Shown: positions 53,829-64,000 of the stretch, piece by piece
Numbering within the stretch: the first letter of the stretch is position 1
How the letters are laid out: every line of letters starts with the position of its first letter
DNA from: Bugula neritina
Lineage: Eukaryota > Bryozoa > Gymnolaemata > Cheilostomatida > Bugulidae
DNA length: 64,000 nt
NCBI GenBank assembly: GCA_964035545.1
Contig: OZ037772.1
Location: 2,984,501 to 3,048,500, forward strand
Reading direction: 5' to 3'
Program-made: the position numbers and the translations under genes
The notes under the pieces: model-generated
Database searches by the model: none
What the model saw: the letters and a program-made list of their open reading frames with translations, nothing else
What the model was told of the DNA's origin: nothing

Positions 53829-56800
53829 ATGATTGTTTTCTCCACTGGCTATGCTGTCACGCTTTACTGATGTGGTGTTTGAAACAATCCAATTGTTTGC
53901 CTACGCAGATTAGGGTGAGAAAAAAAGTGAGAAATGAAAGCTGTTTTTAACACCAACTACACTTAGTTTTTATTGAATGAAAAACAAAGTGAAATCATTA
54001 GTTATCAGTTAAATGACTAAATCACTGTTTATAAAGATGAAACACAAATAATCTTATAATATGCTAATGAAATTTGGCTTTCAAATAGCTTTTTTCTGTA
54101 TATTTGTTGAGGAAGTTTATCTTCAACAAAACTTCGTAGCTGTTGAATATGTGGAGAGTATTTTATGTTGCATAAATTTATAGAGTAAAAGGTTCTCATC
54201 AAACTTTTACAACTTAGCTCATCTACGGTTTAAAAGTGTGAGTCACCCTTCACACTAGAGTTTTATAAAGTTTTAATGAATGTGCAGTATTTCATAAAAT
54301 ATTGTGTGTCTCGTAAATTTAGCTATTTATACCTTTTCAGTGAGATTGGAGTAAACACACCTCAAAATTCACATCTGGTATCACATTGATCTATCGCAAG
54401 TCAAAGTACACCTACTAACTCGTCCTTCCTTAATACCTGCTTGCTTTTGCACTTCTACTCATTTCATATACGTAACATTTCTCTTGCAGATGAATTACAT
54501 CTTTTAAGTTGTAAAAGCCTTAAATAGCATGAAATTAATGAGGTTTAAACCGTGGCCACACTAACTATTGATGCGTTTATTGATGGGTTAAATTACACGA
54601 AAATATTGTCTCTTTCTTTTTAGTTTCACCTAAAGTATTACATACTATTGATGGAGGCTTTGCTGAAGTTATTGGGTGATGATTTGTCAATACTTTTCCA
54701 GAGAAGATGATGCCACATTGGCTGGCGTCATTATGCAGTTTCCAAATTTCTTTCGGGTTTGCTCTAGTGAAAATGTTGGAAAACAATCAACAAAAAGGTT
54801 TGTACCATAAACGAAGTTATTGTGTGCATGTTGCCAAAGCATAAAGTGTGCCGGACATTTTTAAGTTTCTGTTGAGTTGCGTTGATGCTTTTCCTGCATG
54901 AAAAAAGTTCCAGTTTCAGTTAATATCACTTGCCGAGTACCCACCTATGTTTTAAATCATATTGATGTATTGATGCATAAGTTCTTTTTGTAATATTAAA
55001 AGTATAACTTGCCAAATTGCTATTCAATGCCCATTGAAGTTTCCAACTGTAATTAATTAGTTGATTTGGCAGCATAGTATCGATGATTGATGAAGGCAGC
55101 CGATATAATTATAAGCATAAATATCTATATCTACATGAAGATGTCATTCCCAATGATTGTTATTCTGAAATCAGCTGATTAAGTTATCACAAACTAAACA
55201 TTTTGACCAGCGGCTTTTACAATGCAACTCGGTGAAATTTTAGACCTAGATGAATTGAATTTCTTACTGAAAATCGTGAAGGTATTAAAGTTTAAAGTGA
55301 AAGTTTAAAGGGTCATCTCTCTGCGAATTCTAATAGCATGGTGCCAATTAGACTTGAAAAAATTTCAAGGCACTATAAAGCACTAAGCCCATTCTTACAA
55401 GTAGTTTCAAAGTGCACTGGAATTTCAGTTTACTTGTCATTGTATAGAATCCTGATCTACACTATATAGCATTCACTATTGCCTGCTTCTTCTAAGCATC
55501 TATAATGTATTAACTACAGTTTGCTTTGAGAAGTGAATTTCTACTTGGTATTTTTTCCTTATCGTTCTGTTGTTTGCCAGTAGTCTTAATTTAATGGATT
55601 TTCCCTTTTCAAAAGTGGTTGTGACGATCAAAACACATCATGCAGCCTGCAACTACACAATCAGTCAGTAATTTCTTCCATTAAAGTAGCTCTTCTGGTT
55701 ACTCTTGCTCACCTAAAAGCCTGAGCCTCATTCAAATTGCAAGTTTTTAGAGTTGTTAATTTTTCATGCAATCTTTCATTTTCTTTTGTTAGGCACAAAA
55801 TTAGTATTCACTAGACCTAATCTTTCATCTGCATGTATGCCTATTGTTTGTTCATTAAAGAAAAACCTCTGCTGAATATTGAACTAATAATGAAAACGAA
55901 TTCCCTAAACTAAAAGTAGCAGTGTGATTTTGGTATTACAATCAGTTGTTAGCATAGAGTCAAGTTATTGACAGGAATTTTCAAATTGAAATGAATGAAT
56001 TTCATTGTAAGTCAGCAAGATTTAGTCTAAGTAAACATAGCATTACATCATGTTCTTATTTAACATTGGTAGAAGGCAACATTTATTTTAAGGACTGTTG
56101 TAAACTTAAATGTAATTTTAGGTACTTTCCATGTTTGTTATTGTAGATGGTCTTGTTCTTTGGAATGGATGTGACAACTCCTTGTGTCAAACTTAACTGA
56201 TTGACTACTGAATCCCAATCATGTTTTGCCAAAAAATGTGAAAATGGAGTGCATGTCTACTTTATTTGAGAAAATATTAAAAATTCTTTCGAAACTTCAT
56301 CTAGCCAAACAATACAACAGTTTCATTTTATTAAAAAACATCATTTGCCCAAAATGTATTATGTAATCGAACAATTTCTAGAAAAAAAAGTGCTTTCCTC
56401 CAGTTTTGCTAATGAATTACATATTTCATTACATGCTTGTCTTTATAATTTTATTAATTGTTTTTTCTGGTGAGTCAATTAAAGTCAATTCAACCTCGAA
56501 AAGTCTGAATTTCAGACCTAATTTCAAGCTAGAATATTCACATTTTTAGGTCTGCGTTTGCAAACATTGTTGTGTTACTTTACTTTTTATATTTTTTGAA
56601 ATAAATATCTTTTTAGCTTGTGCCTATTCATGATTAGAAGAGTATAATAATATTTAACTTTTTTTCAATTTTAATAGATGAAAATGTTGATCAGTTGGAG
56701 TATTCAGTTTAGCTGAATTTTACTTGCTTCTGCGAAAACAATCTTTTGAAGTTGTCTGCCCTCTCTTTAGGTAATTTTTTGACCTATGGTCAACACAATA

Positions 56801-57980
56801 ATTATAACTTTTTAAAGATGCTTGTGAACCTAACAATATAGCACAACTATCAAACCGCATTATTTATTCAATATCTGCATAAAATTTAGCCAATAATCTG
56901 CCACCCAATGAGCTTGAAAAGATATTAGAATTCTAGCTCAGTGCTGCCATCAATGTAGATATTTATAATGATATAAAGCCAAAACTCATTATTGCATGAG
57001 ATTATCTAACCATTCCTGACGAAGAATCGAGATAATAACTCCAAAGTTGGTCAGTTGAAACCACAGCAATAATACTTTAATCCTTATAATTGTCAGGTTT
57101 AATTTTATACCAAGCCCCAATAAGTACATATCACTATGACAACACAGCCTAAGCACCTCCAATGCAAGAAATTTAGTATTGTGGTGCTACAAATCCTCCA
57201 GTTACAAATGAGTGGAGCTTTCATGATTATTGGTCTACCATAATGTTTATTTAGCTGTAGGGACCAGCATAAATGCTATTATATGTGGGAGGTATTTGAA
57301 AAGCTTCCAACTCCATCTTCAACTACGGGCTATTATAATTATGCCGATAAACGAGATACTACACTCAGACTGCCCTGTTATAGTACTATGATTGGCTACT
57401 GCAAAATTTTTGCCGATAGACAACATTTATTCATGATGTAATGTATCTCGTATTGGTACATAAGTGTTATGTCTGAGGACGAGATACTGTGAAATTATGC
57501 CCTGAACAGAATAGTATTATAAGTTCAACAACCCTGCAGCACCTTGAAACACAAAGCGTAAAGGTGCAGTCAGTACACAGAGCTTGTTGATGTAAAGGTG
57601 TTATATCAAAGTTTTGCTATAGATGAGCTGACAGTCAAGCAGCAACCTACAAATAATTATATATATATGTGACCAAACACTACAATCTATACAATCTATT
57701 CAATTGATTACTGATTGATAATAACAATAAAATTATATATATACAAGCGTTATAATTTCATTGAAAAAAATTGGTAAAACTGCTGTTTAATAAATATGAT
57801 CCAACTTTTGATGAATGATTTCGAAAATATTTTTAGAAAGTTTAGATTATTAATTATATTAACATACACAGAATTGCTTTCAACCTTTTCAAAAAAATCA
57901 CAAGAGAGACAATTGCTAATACACAAAAAGAAAACAGAAATAATGTTGCTGAAACATAAGTTTATACAACTGTGTTTAAA
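53829..57980. other. AT-rich sequence, no gene recognised
   Basis: Nothing supportable on either strand. A minus-strand frame at 54577-54786 is of normal composition but has no recognisable similarity or splice context. Confidence 0.35.
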
Positions 57981-57984
57981 GTTT

Positions 57985-58033
57985 CTCATATTATCATACT
58001 TTATTATGACATAATTTAGTATGATAATATGAG
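57985..58033. repeat. Perfect 16-bp hairpin
   Basis: CTCATATTATCATACT (57985-58000) and its exact reverse complement AGTATGATAATATGAG (58018-58033) with a 17-base loop. Confidence 0.7.
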
Positions 58034-58034
58034 A

Positions 58035-58245
58035 GGCAATAATGGCACAGGTAATAATATTATGGCACAGGTGATAATGTCATGGTAAGAAGGGCACACA
58101 GCGAAAAAAAGGAAAACATGGCACACTTATGTTCAGTTTTTCCTAACACCCATTCTCACCCTTATACCCTAATACTTAAAATGTGCCATTCTTACCTATT
58201 TTTTCACTTGTGCCATAATAACCTGTATGTGCCATTTTAACCATA
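58035..58245. repeat. Imperfect inverted repeat of about 210 bp
   Basis: AATGGCACAGGTAATAAT and TTATGGCACAGG on the left correspond to the reverse complement of CACTTGTGCCATAATAACC and TGTGCCATTTT on the right. It may be a small fold-back element; no target duplication was identified. Confidence 0.4.
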
Positions 58246-59023
58246 GACACCACCTACAATGCATCAATTGGAAAGATTTTAAATCAACCTTTATTGCTGA
58301 ATTATGAACCAACTCAATGAAATCCTCCTGTAATTCTCCTGGAATCTTTTTGACAAAGCGTTGGAATTTGTCACATGTCAAGCTAAGAATCTAGCTCTTT
58401 CTTTTTAAGAGATAGCTCAGAAAAATATCGTTAAAGCTCTATTGTGCTCTAGTGTGCAATTTTTACTTATGACATTTTTATTTATTATCGGAACTTGTTC
58501 TCCTATAAAAGTTTATTGAGTGTGTGGAAAAACACCACAATTTAGAAAAAGGCGCCACCACTTTAGTGTAATTTTAGAAACACTGACGCTGCTATGAAAA
58601 GCAATGATATATGATGGTTGCACTCCTGCATGTTTAGGCTCAGATTATTTAGAGTAGCAAATATATTTACAAGGTATATGTAGTATACAGTTTATAGAGA
58701 TTGACTTGCATGGCTGCTAAAAGTTGGCCTGTTAGTTCAAGCAGCAAATTTTTTGATCTTCATTTGAAAGTAGCACAGAAAGCAGTTAGGGTAAAACAAT
58801 TAATGAACACATTTATGTCAAAGTAAACTGATATTGCAGAATATAGTTTGGTTAAATAAGGGAGCTAAGATAAAGGTTTACAGAAATATACACATATAAA
58901 TGTAACTTGCAAGAACCCAAAAAGCCTTCATCAAACCTTGTGAATTTTTCAAATTTCAAATTCTTCCCTAAAATGTCAAATAGTTCCTCTTGGAGAAATC
59001 TCCTCCCAGGTTGGGAAACTCTG
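58196..59023 (-). mobile_element. hAT relic with transposase C-terminal fragment
   Basis: 58508-59023 resembles 2302-2788 of the hAT element near the window start (shared GCAAATATAT..AAGGTAT and a right end GGTTGGGAAACTCTG). Next to it, 58196-58381 on the minus strand reads KKIPGELQEDFIELVHNSA, similar to the LPEDLQEQLIDLQ.DS dimerisation region of hAT (ZBED5-type) transposases. The left terminus and most of the transposase are gone. Confidence 0.5.
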
Positions 59024-59390
59024 AGCAAGACATGTAAACATGAATATTACCAAGTGCATGCATTGCTAGTTACTAGACTGTTGGGTTACAACTTACAATA
59101 TTTGTAAGCTGAAGAGCTATTAATAGAGATGATGGTAATGCAGTATAAATTAGTCAGTCTATTATCATGAGTTAGTCACTGCTAAGATTATGCTATGCAA
59201 TGGCTAACAGTCACATAGCAACTTACAAATAGTTCTACTATTTATTATGATTATTATGACATCTGTGATGGGCAAATAAAATGTGCCTTTACATACACAT
59301 CATATTTTGTGTAAACAAGTGTTTAAATACAGTTGAACATTTGGTGTTCGAAATTTGTTTTTTGTTTTGTTTCAAATGTTAATAAAATAC

Positions 59391-59536
59391 AAATCAAAAA
59401 ATATTTTTCAATAAATAATAGTAAATTATGCTGAAGAACTAATGTGGACTTGTAGAATAAGTTCGCAAGAGAAGTAACTCCTGATTAACATGATTAAACA
59501 GTCACAATAATATTTCTCAAAGATTATAGCCTAAAG
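59391..59536. repeat. Direct repeat, left of the CLASP copy
   Basis: Contains ATGCTGAAGAACTAATGTGG and AAGAGAAGTAACTCCTGATT and ends GCCTAAAG. It is repeated almost exactly at 61856-62009. A more diverged relative is at about 62645-62712. Confidence 0.85.
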
Positions 59537-61102
59537 TTGAGATGTGTCACTAGTTTCCAGGATTTTATTTCTACTCTGTGTAAAAGATGTTGTAAGTTGA
59601 TCTCACTAGTGTACACTGTAGTTGTGATCAACTTCTATGGTTGTTACAAGGGTATAAACACGAAGAGTCTTGGTGCAGGAAAACTAGTTGCTTCGCTTTG
59701 GTCGCTCTTTACATGAGAATAGGAAATAATCTCAAGCCATATTTGTCTGTACTAACAAGCAGCTTAAGGTAGGCCATCAGTTCTTCACAAAAAACATGTC
59801 TGAAACTAAACTATAAAAATCTGCTGAGAATAAGTGCCTGTTACTTGCACTCTAGTAAACAGTAAATCTAATGGCTTTATATTTTATCCAAAATCGTATG
59901 TTTTGAACTGCCCCTAGCACATTTATAACCAAAGAGTTTTGATAACAACATTTTTATTTTAGTCATTTTTATATGATAGTTTTTATACTTAGCTCAATAA
60001 TTGAGTTTACTACTTGTCTAAATAATACATCAGAAAATTGCAAAATAAATAAATGTCATTTTCAATATTAAATGTAGATTTCACTTCCCACGTTTAACAT
60101 CACACATTTATAGAGTTGGCTATTAAATGACCAAGTCTTTGGTATGAATAAACTGGACAGTATTTGGCTAATGACTATACACTGTACCATCATTATTGAT
60201 TCTGTGGTTGGCACTACGCTTCCCAGACTATTCTATCTTTTGTAGCTGAAACTTCTCAATCTATATATTAAGAGAGCAGAAGAAACGGTGCAGAGCTTCA
60301 CCACGACACTATCACAAAGAAATAAGTTACTCAGGAATTGCTTCTTTATATTTACAAGAATTAGATGTCGAGAGCCAGCATTGCCTCAGTTGACAACAAG
60401 ATAGGAGACGCCCACGGTTACACCGTCAACGCTAAGGGTGCCATGAAAAATATGAAGAAACATACCCTCAACATGTAGACATTGCATCACCAGTTTGAGC
60501 TAATGTCAAGGTTAAACTCTGTTTCCTGTTGATGAACTTCCTTCTTGAATATCAGCTGTACCTTTACCTTGCACCTTGTGAAGATTTTAATTATATTCTC
60601 CTTGTATGATTAGGAAAATAGTTTAGATGCAAATGTCACAATTTACCCTTTATTGTTTACGTGCTTTTGAAAATCCTGTTTGGTAATTTTTTATGTTGTT
60701 ATGATCAATTGTTCAAAAATAATAGATAATGATTACTTCTTCTGAAATTCCTTTGGGATGTTGCATGTTGCCTATTTTAAAGAAGAAAGTAAAGCATTGT
60801 TTATAAATAAACAAAGGAAAGAGCTCTGGTTTAGGGTAAACACAATGTCAATGATTTGAATCTCTGGTAAACAATAAGACATTTTCATAATGACCAGAGA
60901 AAGCTCTATTTAGCTGTTTATCACTAAACAATAGTTCTATATACTTCAAGTGGTCAATTTCATGATCAAAGTTTAGCATAAAAAAAGCTATTGATAAGTA
61001 GTCTATGAGAACGCAAGGAAATAGAATTGATATGAAGAACACAATCAAAGTGGAAAAACAAAAACAATAACGATAATTAGTAGTGAATTAACAAACAGCC
61101 AC
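59537..61102 (+). pseudogene. Segmental duplication, copy B: CLASP 3' pseudogene
   Basis: Counterpart of 33671-35222. It holds only CLASP exons 4 (about 59651-59768) and 5 (from 60246). Exon 4 keeps ASCFALVALYM-like sequence without the 5-base insertion of copy A, but has a shifted acceptor and TTA before the donor. Exon 5 (LKLLNLYIKRAEE) then goes out of frame. A 21-base segment after GGAGACGC (GCCCACGGTTACACCGTCAA) is absent from copy A. Without upstream exons it cannot make a CLASP. Confidence 0.8.
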
Positions 61103-61855
61103 TGAGACTATCATAAGTTTAGCTCACAATCTAGTTTATGTTCTTGCTATGCTAATGTCATGTGGGTGGCATGCGTGTTGCCTACTTGTGATTGTTTAGC
61201 CTGAGATTATACTATGACTAATAAGGGCTGTGTCATCTATCAACATCCCATTATACAAAAAGCACACATCAAACTATTCACTAGCCTGTCAGCTAGCAGG
61301 CCTGTATAGCTGGTAACGTATGCATCAGTATATTCTCATCACAACGTGTCCACTGACTGTAAAAAATTATGACATTTAAATAATATTGTCAAGAATAAGA
61401 TAAAGCTTTCTGTAGGCCTATATAGCAGAGCATATCAAATATATACATATATTTTTAGACTGAACTAGGCATCTTTCACAAGTATAGCTGCTAGAAACTA
61501 TTTAATGAAGACAAGTGGATACTTTGTATGTTTATATCTTCTGCAGGAAGGAGTTAGAAATGATCCAATCAGAGCCTTGTTGTACTGATGTGGGAAGATG
61601 ACAACTCCATATTTATAAAACACCAGTTTAGCAGCTCTTTGTGGTGTGACCTATAGTATATGCGATATTATAATATAATATAATACAAATTAATATAATA
61701 CAATATAATTTATGAATGACTAATAATTACAATATAATGTAATATAATATAATATAATATAATACAATATGATACAATATAAAATAAAATAATATGGCAT
61801 AATATAACATAATATAATACAATATTATATAATATAATTTATTCTTTTGTTTCAA
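61103..61855. other. Non-coding, with AATAT satellite
   Basis: Unique sequence followed by irregular AATAT/AATAC pentamers at 61668-61848, lying inside the direct-repeat pair. Confidence 0.6.
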
Positions 61856-62009
61856 TACAAATCAAAATGTTTTTCAACAATAAATAATAGTAAATTATGC
61901 TGAAGAACTAATGTGGACTTGTAGAATAAGTTCGCAAGAGAAGTAACTCCTGATTAACATGATTAAACAGTCACAATAATATTCCTGAAAGATTCCTAGA
62001 GCCTAAAGT
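61856..62009. repeat. Direct repeat, right of the CLASP copy
   Basis: Near-identical to 59391-59536, again ending in GCCTAAAG. Beyond that point the sequences differ: the CLASP copy follows on the left, other sequence on the right. Confidence 0.85.
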
Positions 62010-63034
62010 TCATACACTATTGTGATGCAGTAAGTATTCTATAGAGTTGGTATTGATATTGCAGTACAATTAGGTCATGAGCTTTCACCAGGCATCAAAT
62101 TTTTACCTCCACTGGTGGATTAATCTTAGGGCTGCTACAGTTTATCGAATAATTGCAAACTATTTTGTATATACAATGCAAATTTCTTATAGAAAAGTGT
62201 CCAATTTTTGTTGAAGAAATTACTAAGATTTTTCTTTGAAATAAATGCTATATAATATGTTTAAAAATAAGATTTTAAAATTATTGTATCAGCTTTTATT
62301 CATAGTAAAAGAAATAAATGTATATAACTGTATATAACTGTATATCGCTGTTGATATTTATAAAAGAAGCGAGAGACGCAACTCCCAATAAATATTGAAT
62401 CCAGAAATAATATTGAATAATAAGGACCATAAGCTAAAGATCATACAGCACTGTCAGCTTGTAATAAATAATATAGTATAAGATTACTCAAATGAAAATA
62501 CTATATAAAGGTACATTTACATACAAAACATATTTGTGTATAAGAGTATTTGAATTACAGTTGAAAAAACTACTCAGTGTTAATACAACATTTTATTGTA
62601 ATTAAAACTTTATTGTAACATATATACAAAAACCTTTTGTTAGGTACTAAAAAATTATGCTGAAAAAATAATAAAGGAAGTTAGCAGGGGAAGTAACTCT
62701 TAATAAACATGAATGTACCAAAAAAGCAATTTGATTGAAAATTTTAGTTTGACATTCACACAACACACCACAGCAGTAAGTAATACTCATTGCTGTATAA
62801 TCAGATAATTTACTTCTGTTACAACTAAAATGTCAATTATGTTACACAATGCTGGTGCTAATTGAGCAATGTTATACAATTTCATGATATCAACGGCACC
62901 AGTGAAGTAGTGGTATCCAAATAAAACATGATATACACTTTTCACATGTGCCTTTGGGACATTAGCGTTCTTCAGTGTTTAGTTACTCAATATATACAAT
63001 GCAAATATTTTTGTAGAAAGGTGCCAAATAGTTT
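62010..63034. other. AT-rich sequence, no gene
   Basis: Contains the diverged third relative of the direct repeat at about 62645-62712. No MATH-domain exon that would complete the SPOP sequence downstream was found. Confidence 0.4.
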
Positions 63035-63555
63035 TTGAAGCCCTCAACAATATTCTGTGAGGATAGGGTTGTGGGGGACACGGTAAACATATCGGGACAG
63101 TCCAACTGCCTCTGCGTCAAAGTTCCTCCTTCTAGACTCAGTGAAGAATTGGCCAACCTTCTAGAAAGTTCCAACTGCTCAGACGTCACTCTGGCCATCG
63201 GACCGCGAGAGTTCAAAGTTCACAAGTCCATCCTCTCCGTCAGGTCTCTTGTCGTCAATGCTATGTTTGAGCATGAGATAGAGAACAAACAGAATTGAGA
63301 ATTTAGACAAGATGGTGGCTGACCTTCTCTCGGCAGCAGATAAGTACGCACTAGAGAAGAGTCCCTGTTTGGTAACCTCTCCATGGACAATGTGTGTGAG
63401 GTACCATGGTTCTAGCAGACCTCCACTCGGCTGAACAACTCAAAACACACGCTCTGGACTTTGTCAACAGCCACGTCACAGACGTCGTGGAAATGTGCCA
63501 TGAAAAATGTGAAGAAAAGTACCCTCAACATGTAGACATTGCATTGCCAATCTGA
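63035..63555 (+). pseudogene. SPOP-like BTB pseudogene
   Basis: 63044-63295 encodes FCEDRVVGDTVNISGQ, PSRLSEELANLLESS, CSDVTLAIGPREFKVHKSIL and NAMFEHEIEN, matching the start of the SPOP BTB domain. It stops at TGA 63296-63298. From 63300 another frame gives NLDKMVADLLSAADKYALEK, then shifted [33 protein letters not shown] and TDVVEM, ending [13 protein letters not shown]. Roughly 25-30 residues of the BTB (the DVEPEVFKEMM..YTGKAP region) are missing between the blocks, and the frame shifts again near 63360-63405. No MATH domain is present. SPOP is a CUL3 substrate adaptor; this copy cannot encode one. Confidence 0.8.
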
Positions 63556-64000
63556 GTTAATGTCAAAGTTTAGCTCTATTTCCTGATGATGGACTTCCTT
63601 CTTGAATATCAATTGTACTGCTATCACAAACACTAGTTACAGTAGTATAAAAAATATCAAATGGCTGGAATTATTGAAAACAAGCTGACGAGAAAAAATA
63701 CAGCATTTGGAAGTTTAAACTCAAGTAAGCAGTATAATAAGCGCCTCTACAGCTATGGAAGTAAGCATCTCGCAGCAACAAACTTGTCAAAAGTAGGAGT
63801 TATCTCCGCTCGACGAATGTTTACTTATGGTTTAGATTGGCAATGTTATTACTGCATAAACAATATAATATGCAGTTCTATGTGTATTGTGTAACAGTTA
63901 GCACTCAGGTTACTATTCTGTGAGACAAATTTGGGATTTGCTCCCCCAAAAGAATTGAAACTATAATATATATGTTTTGTATAACATGTTTATCTATTTG
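63556..64000. other. 3' edge, nothing firmly recognised
   Basis: An open frame at 63661-63894 (+) has LTRKNTAF and YGSKHLAATN, faintly like Gypsy reverse transcriptase/RNase H (LTRKNTPF.W; AYGSR.LS). The match is too short to call. Confidence 0.25.

Noticed and set aside
63661-63894. Gypsy-type reverse transcriptase/RNase H fragment
   Set aside because: LTRKNTAF and YGSKHLAATN are suggestive but short; no catalytic motif or LTR visible before the window ends.

Overview
The window looks like an AT-rich metazoan genome rather than a microbe. Coding sequence is split into short exons with GT-AG introns. The recognisable products are animal proteins: a TRIM-type B-box protein, a fibrillar collagen with its C-propeptide, a PACT-domain (pericentrin/AKAP9) protein, CLASP, SPOP and a C6orf136/DUF2358 protein. 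Compact introns, a fibrillar collagen with a cysteine-rich N-terminal region and heavy repeat load suggest a non-bilaterian animal, most likely a sponge. That placement is inference.

Layout. 584-6134 (+): 3' part of a TRIM-like gene; its intron 2 holds a hAT element with a second TTAA-type element nested in it, and its last intron holds a tRNA-like SINE relic. 6853-7247: 35-bp minisatellite. 8589-14782 (-): C6orf136/DUF2358-like gene in which nearly every intron carries its own tandem array; one 2.2-kb intron is almost wholly a 21-bp minisatellite. 15.4-18.4 kb: sparse candidate exons. 19530-28386 (+): cysteine-rich exons followed by Gly-X-Y exons and a COLFI domain, with several single-base frame breaks and a stop. 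29500-30946 (-): last exons of a pericentrin/AKAP9-like gene. 32353-34463 (+): C-terminal exons of CLASP, apparently lacking one internal segment. 35.2-40.5 kb: AT-rich, no gene recognised. 40613-43236 (-): an unrecognised multi-exon gene read from matching splice phases. 44220-47130 (+): dead R2-like (restriction-like endonuclease) non-LTR retrotransposon. 48677-49536: PIF/Harbinger-type MITE. 49.5-52.4 kb: AT-rich. 52514-53828 (+): small three-exon candidate gene. 58.2-59.0 kb: hAT relic. 59537-61102: second copy of the CLASP 3' region, enclosed by a direct repeat. 63035-63555: SPOP pseudogene.

The observations most worth following are: (1) tandem arrays that abut splice junctions and whose units contain splice-site-like motifs, in two unrelated genes; (2) the duplicated CLASP 3' module that ends in a fragment of a SPOP coding end; (3) a hAT MITE with perfect 8-bp target duplication inside one arm of an intron duplication; (4) single-base frame breaks, several in homopolymer runs, in several genes, which may be assembly error rather than decay.
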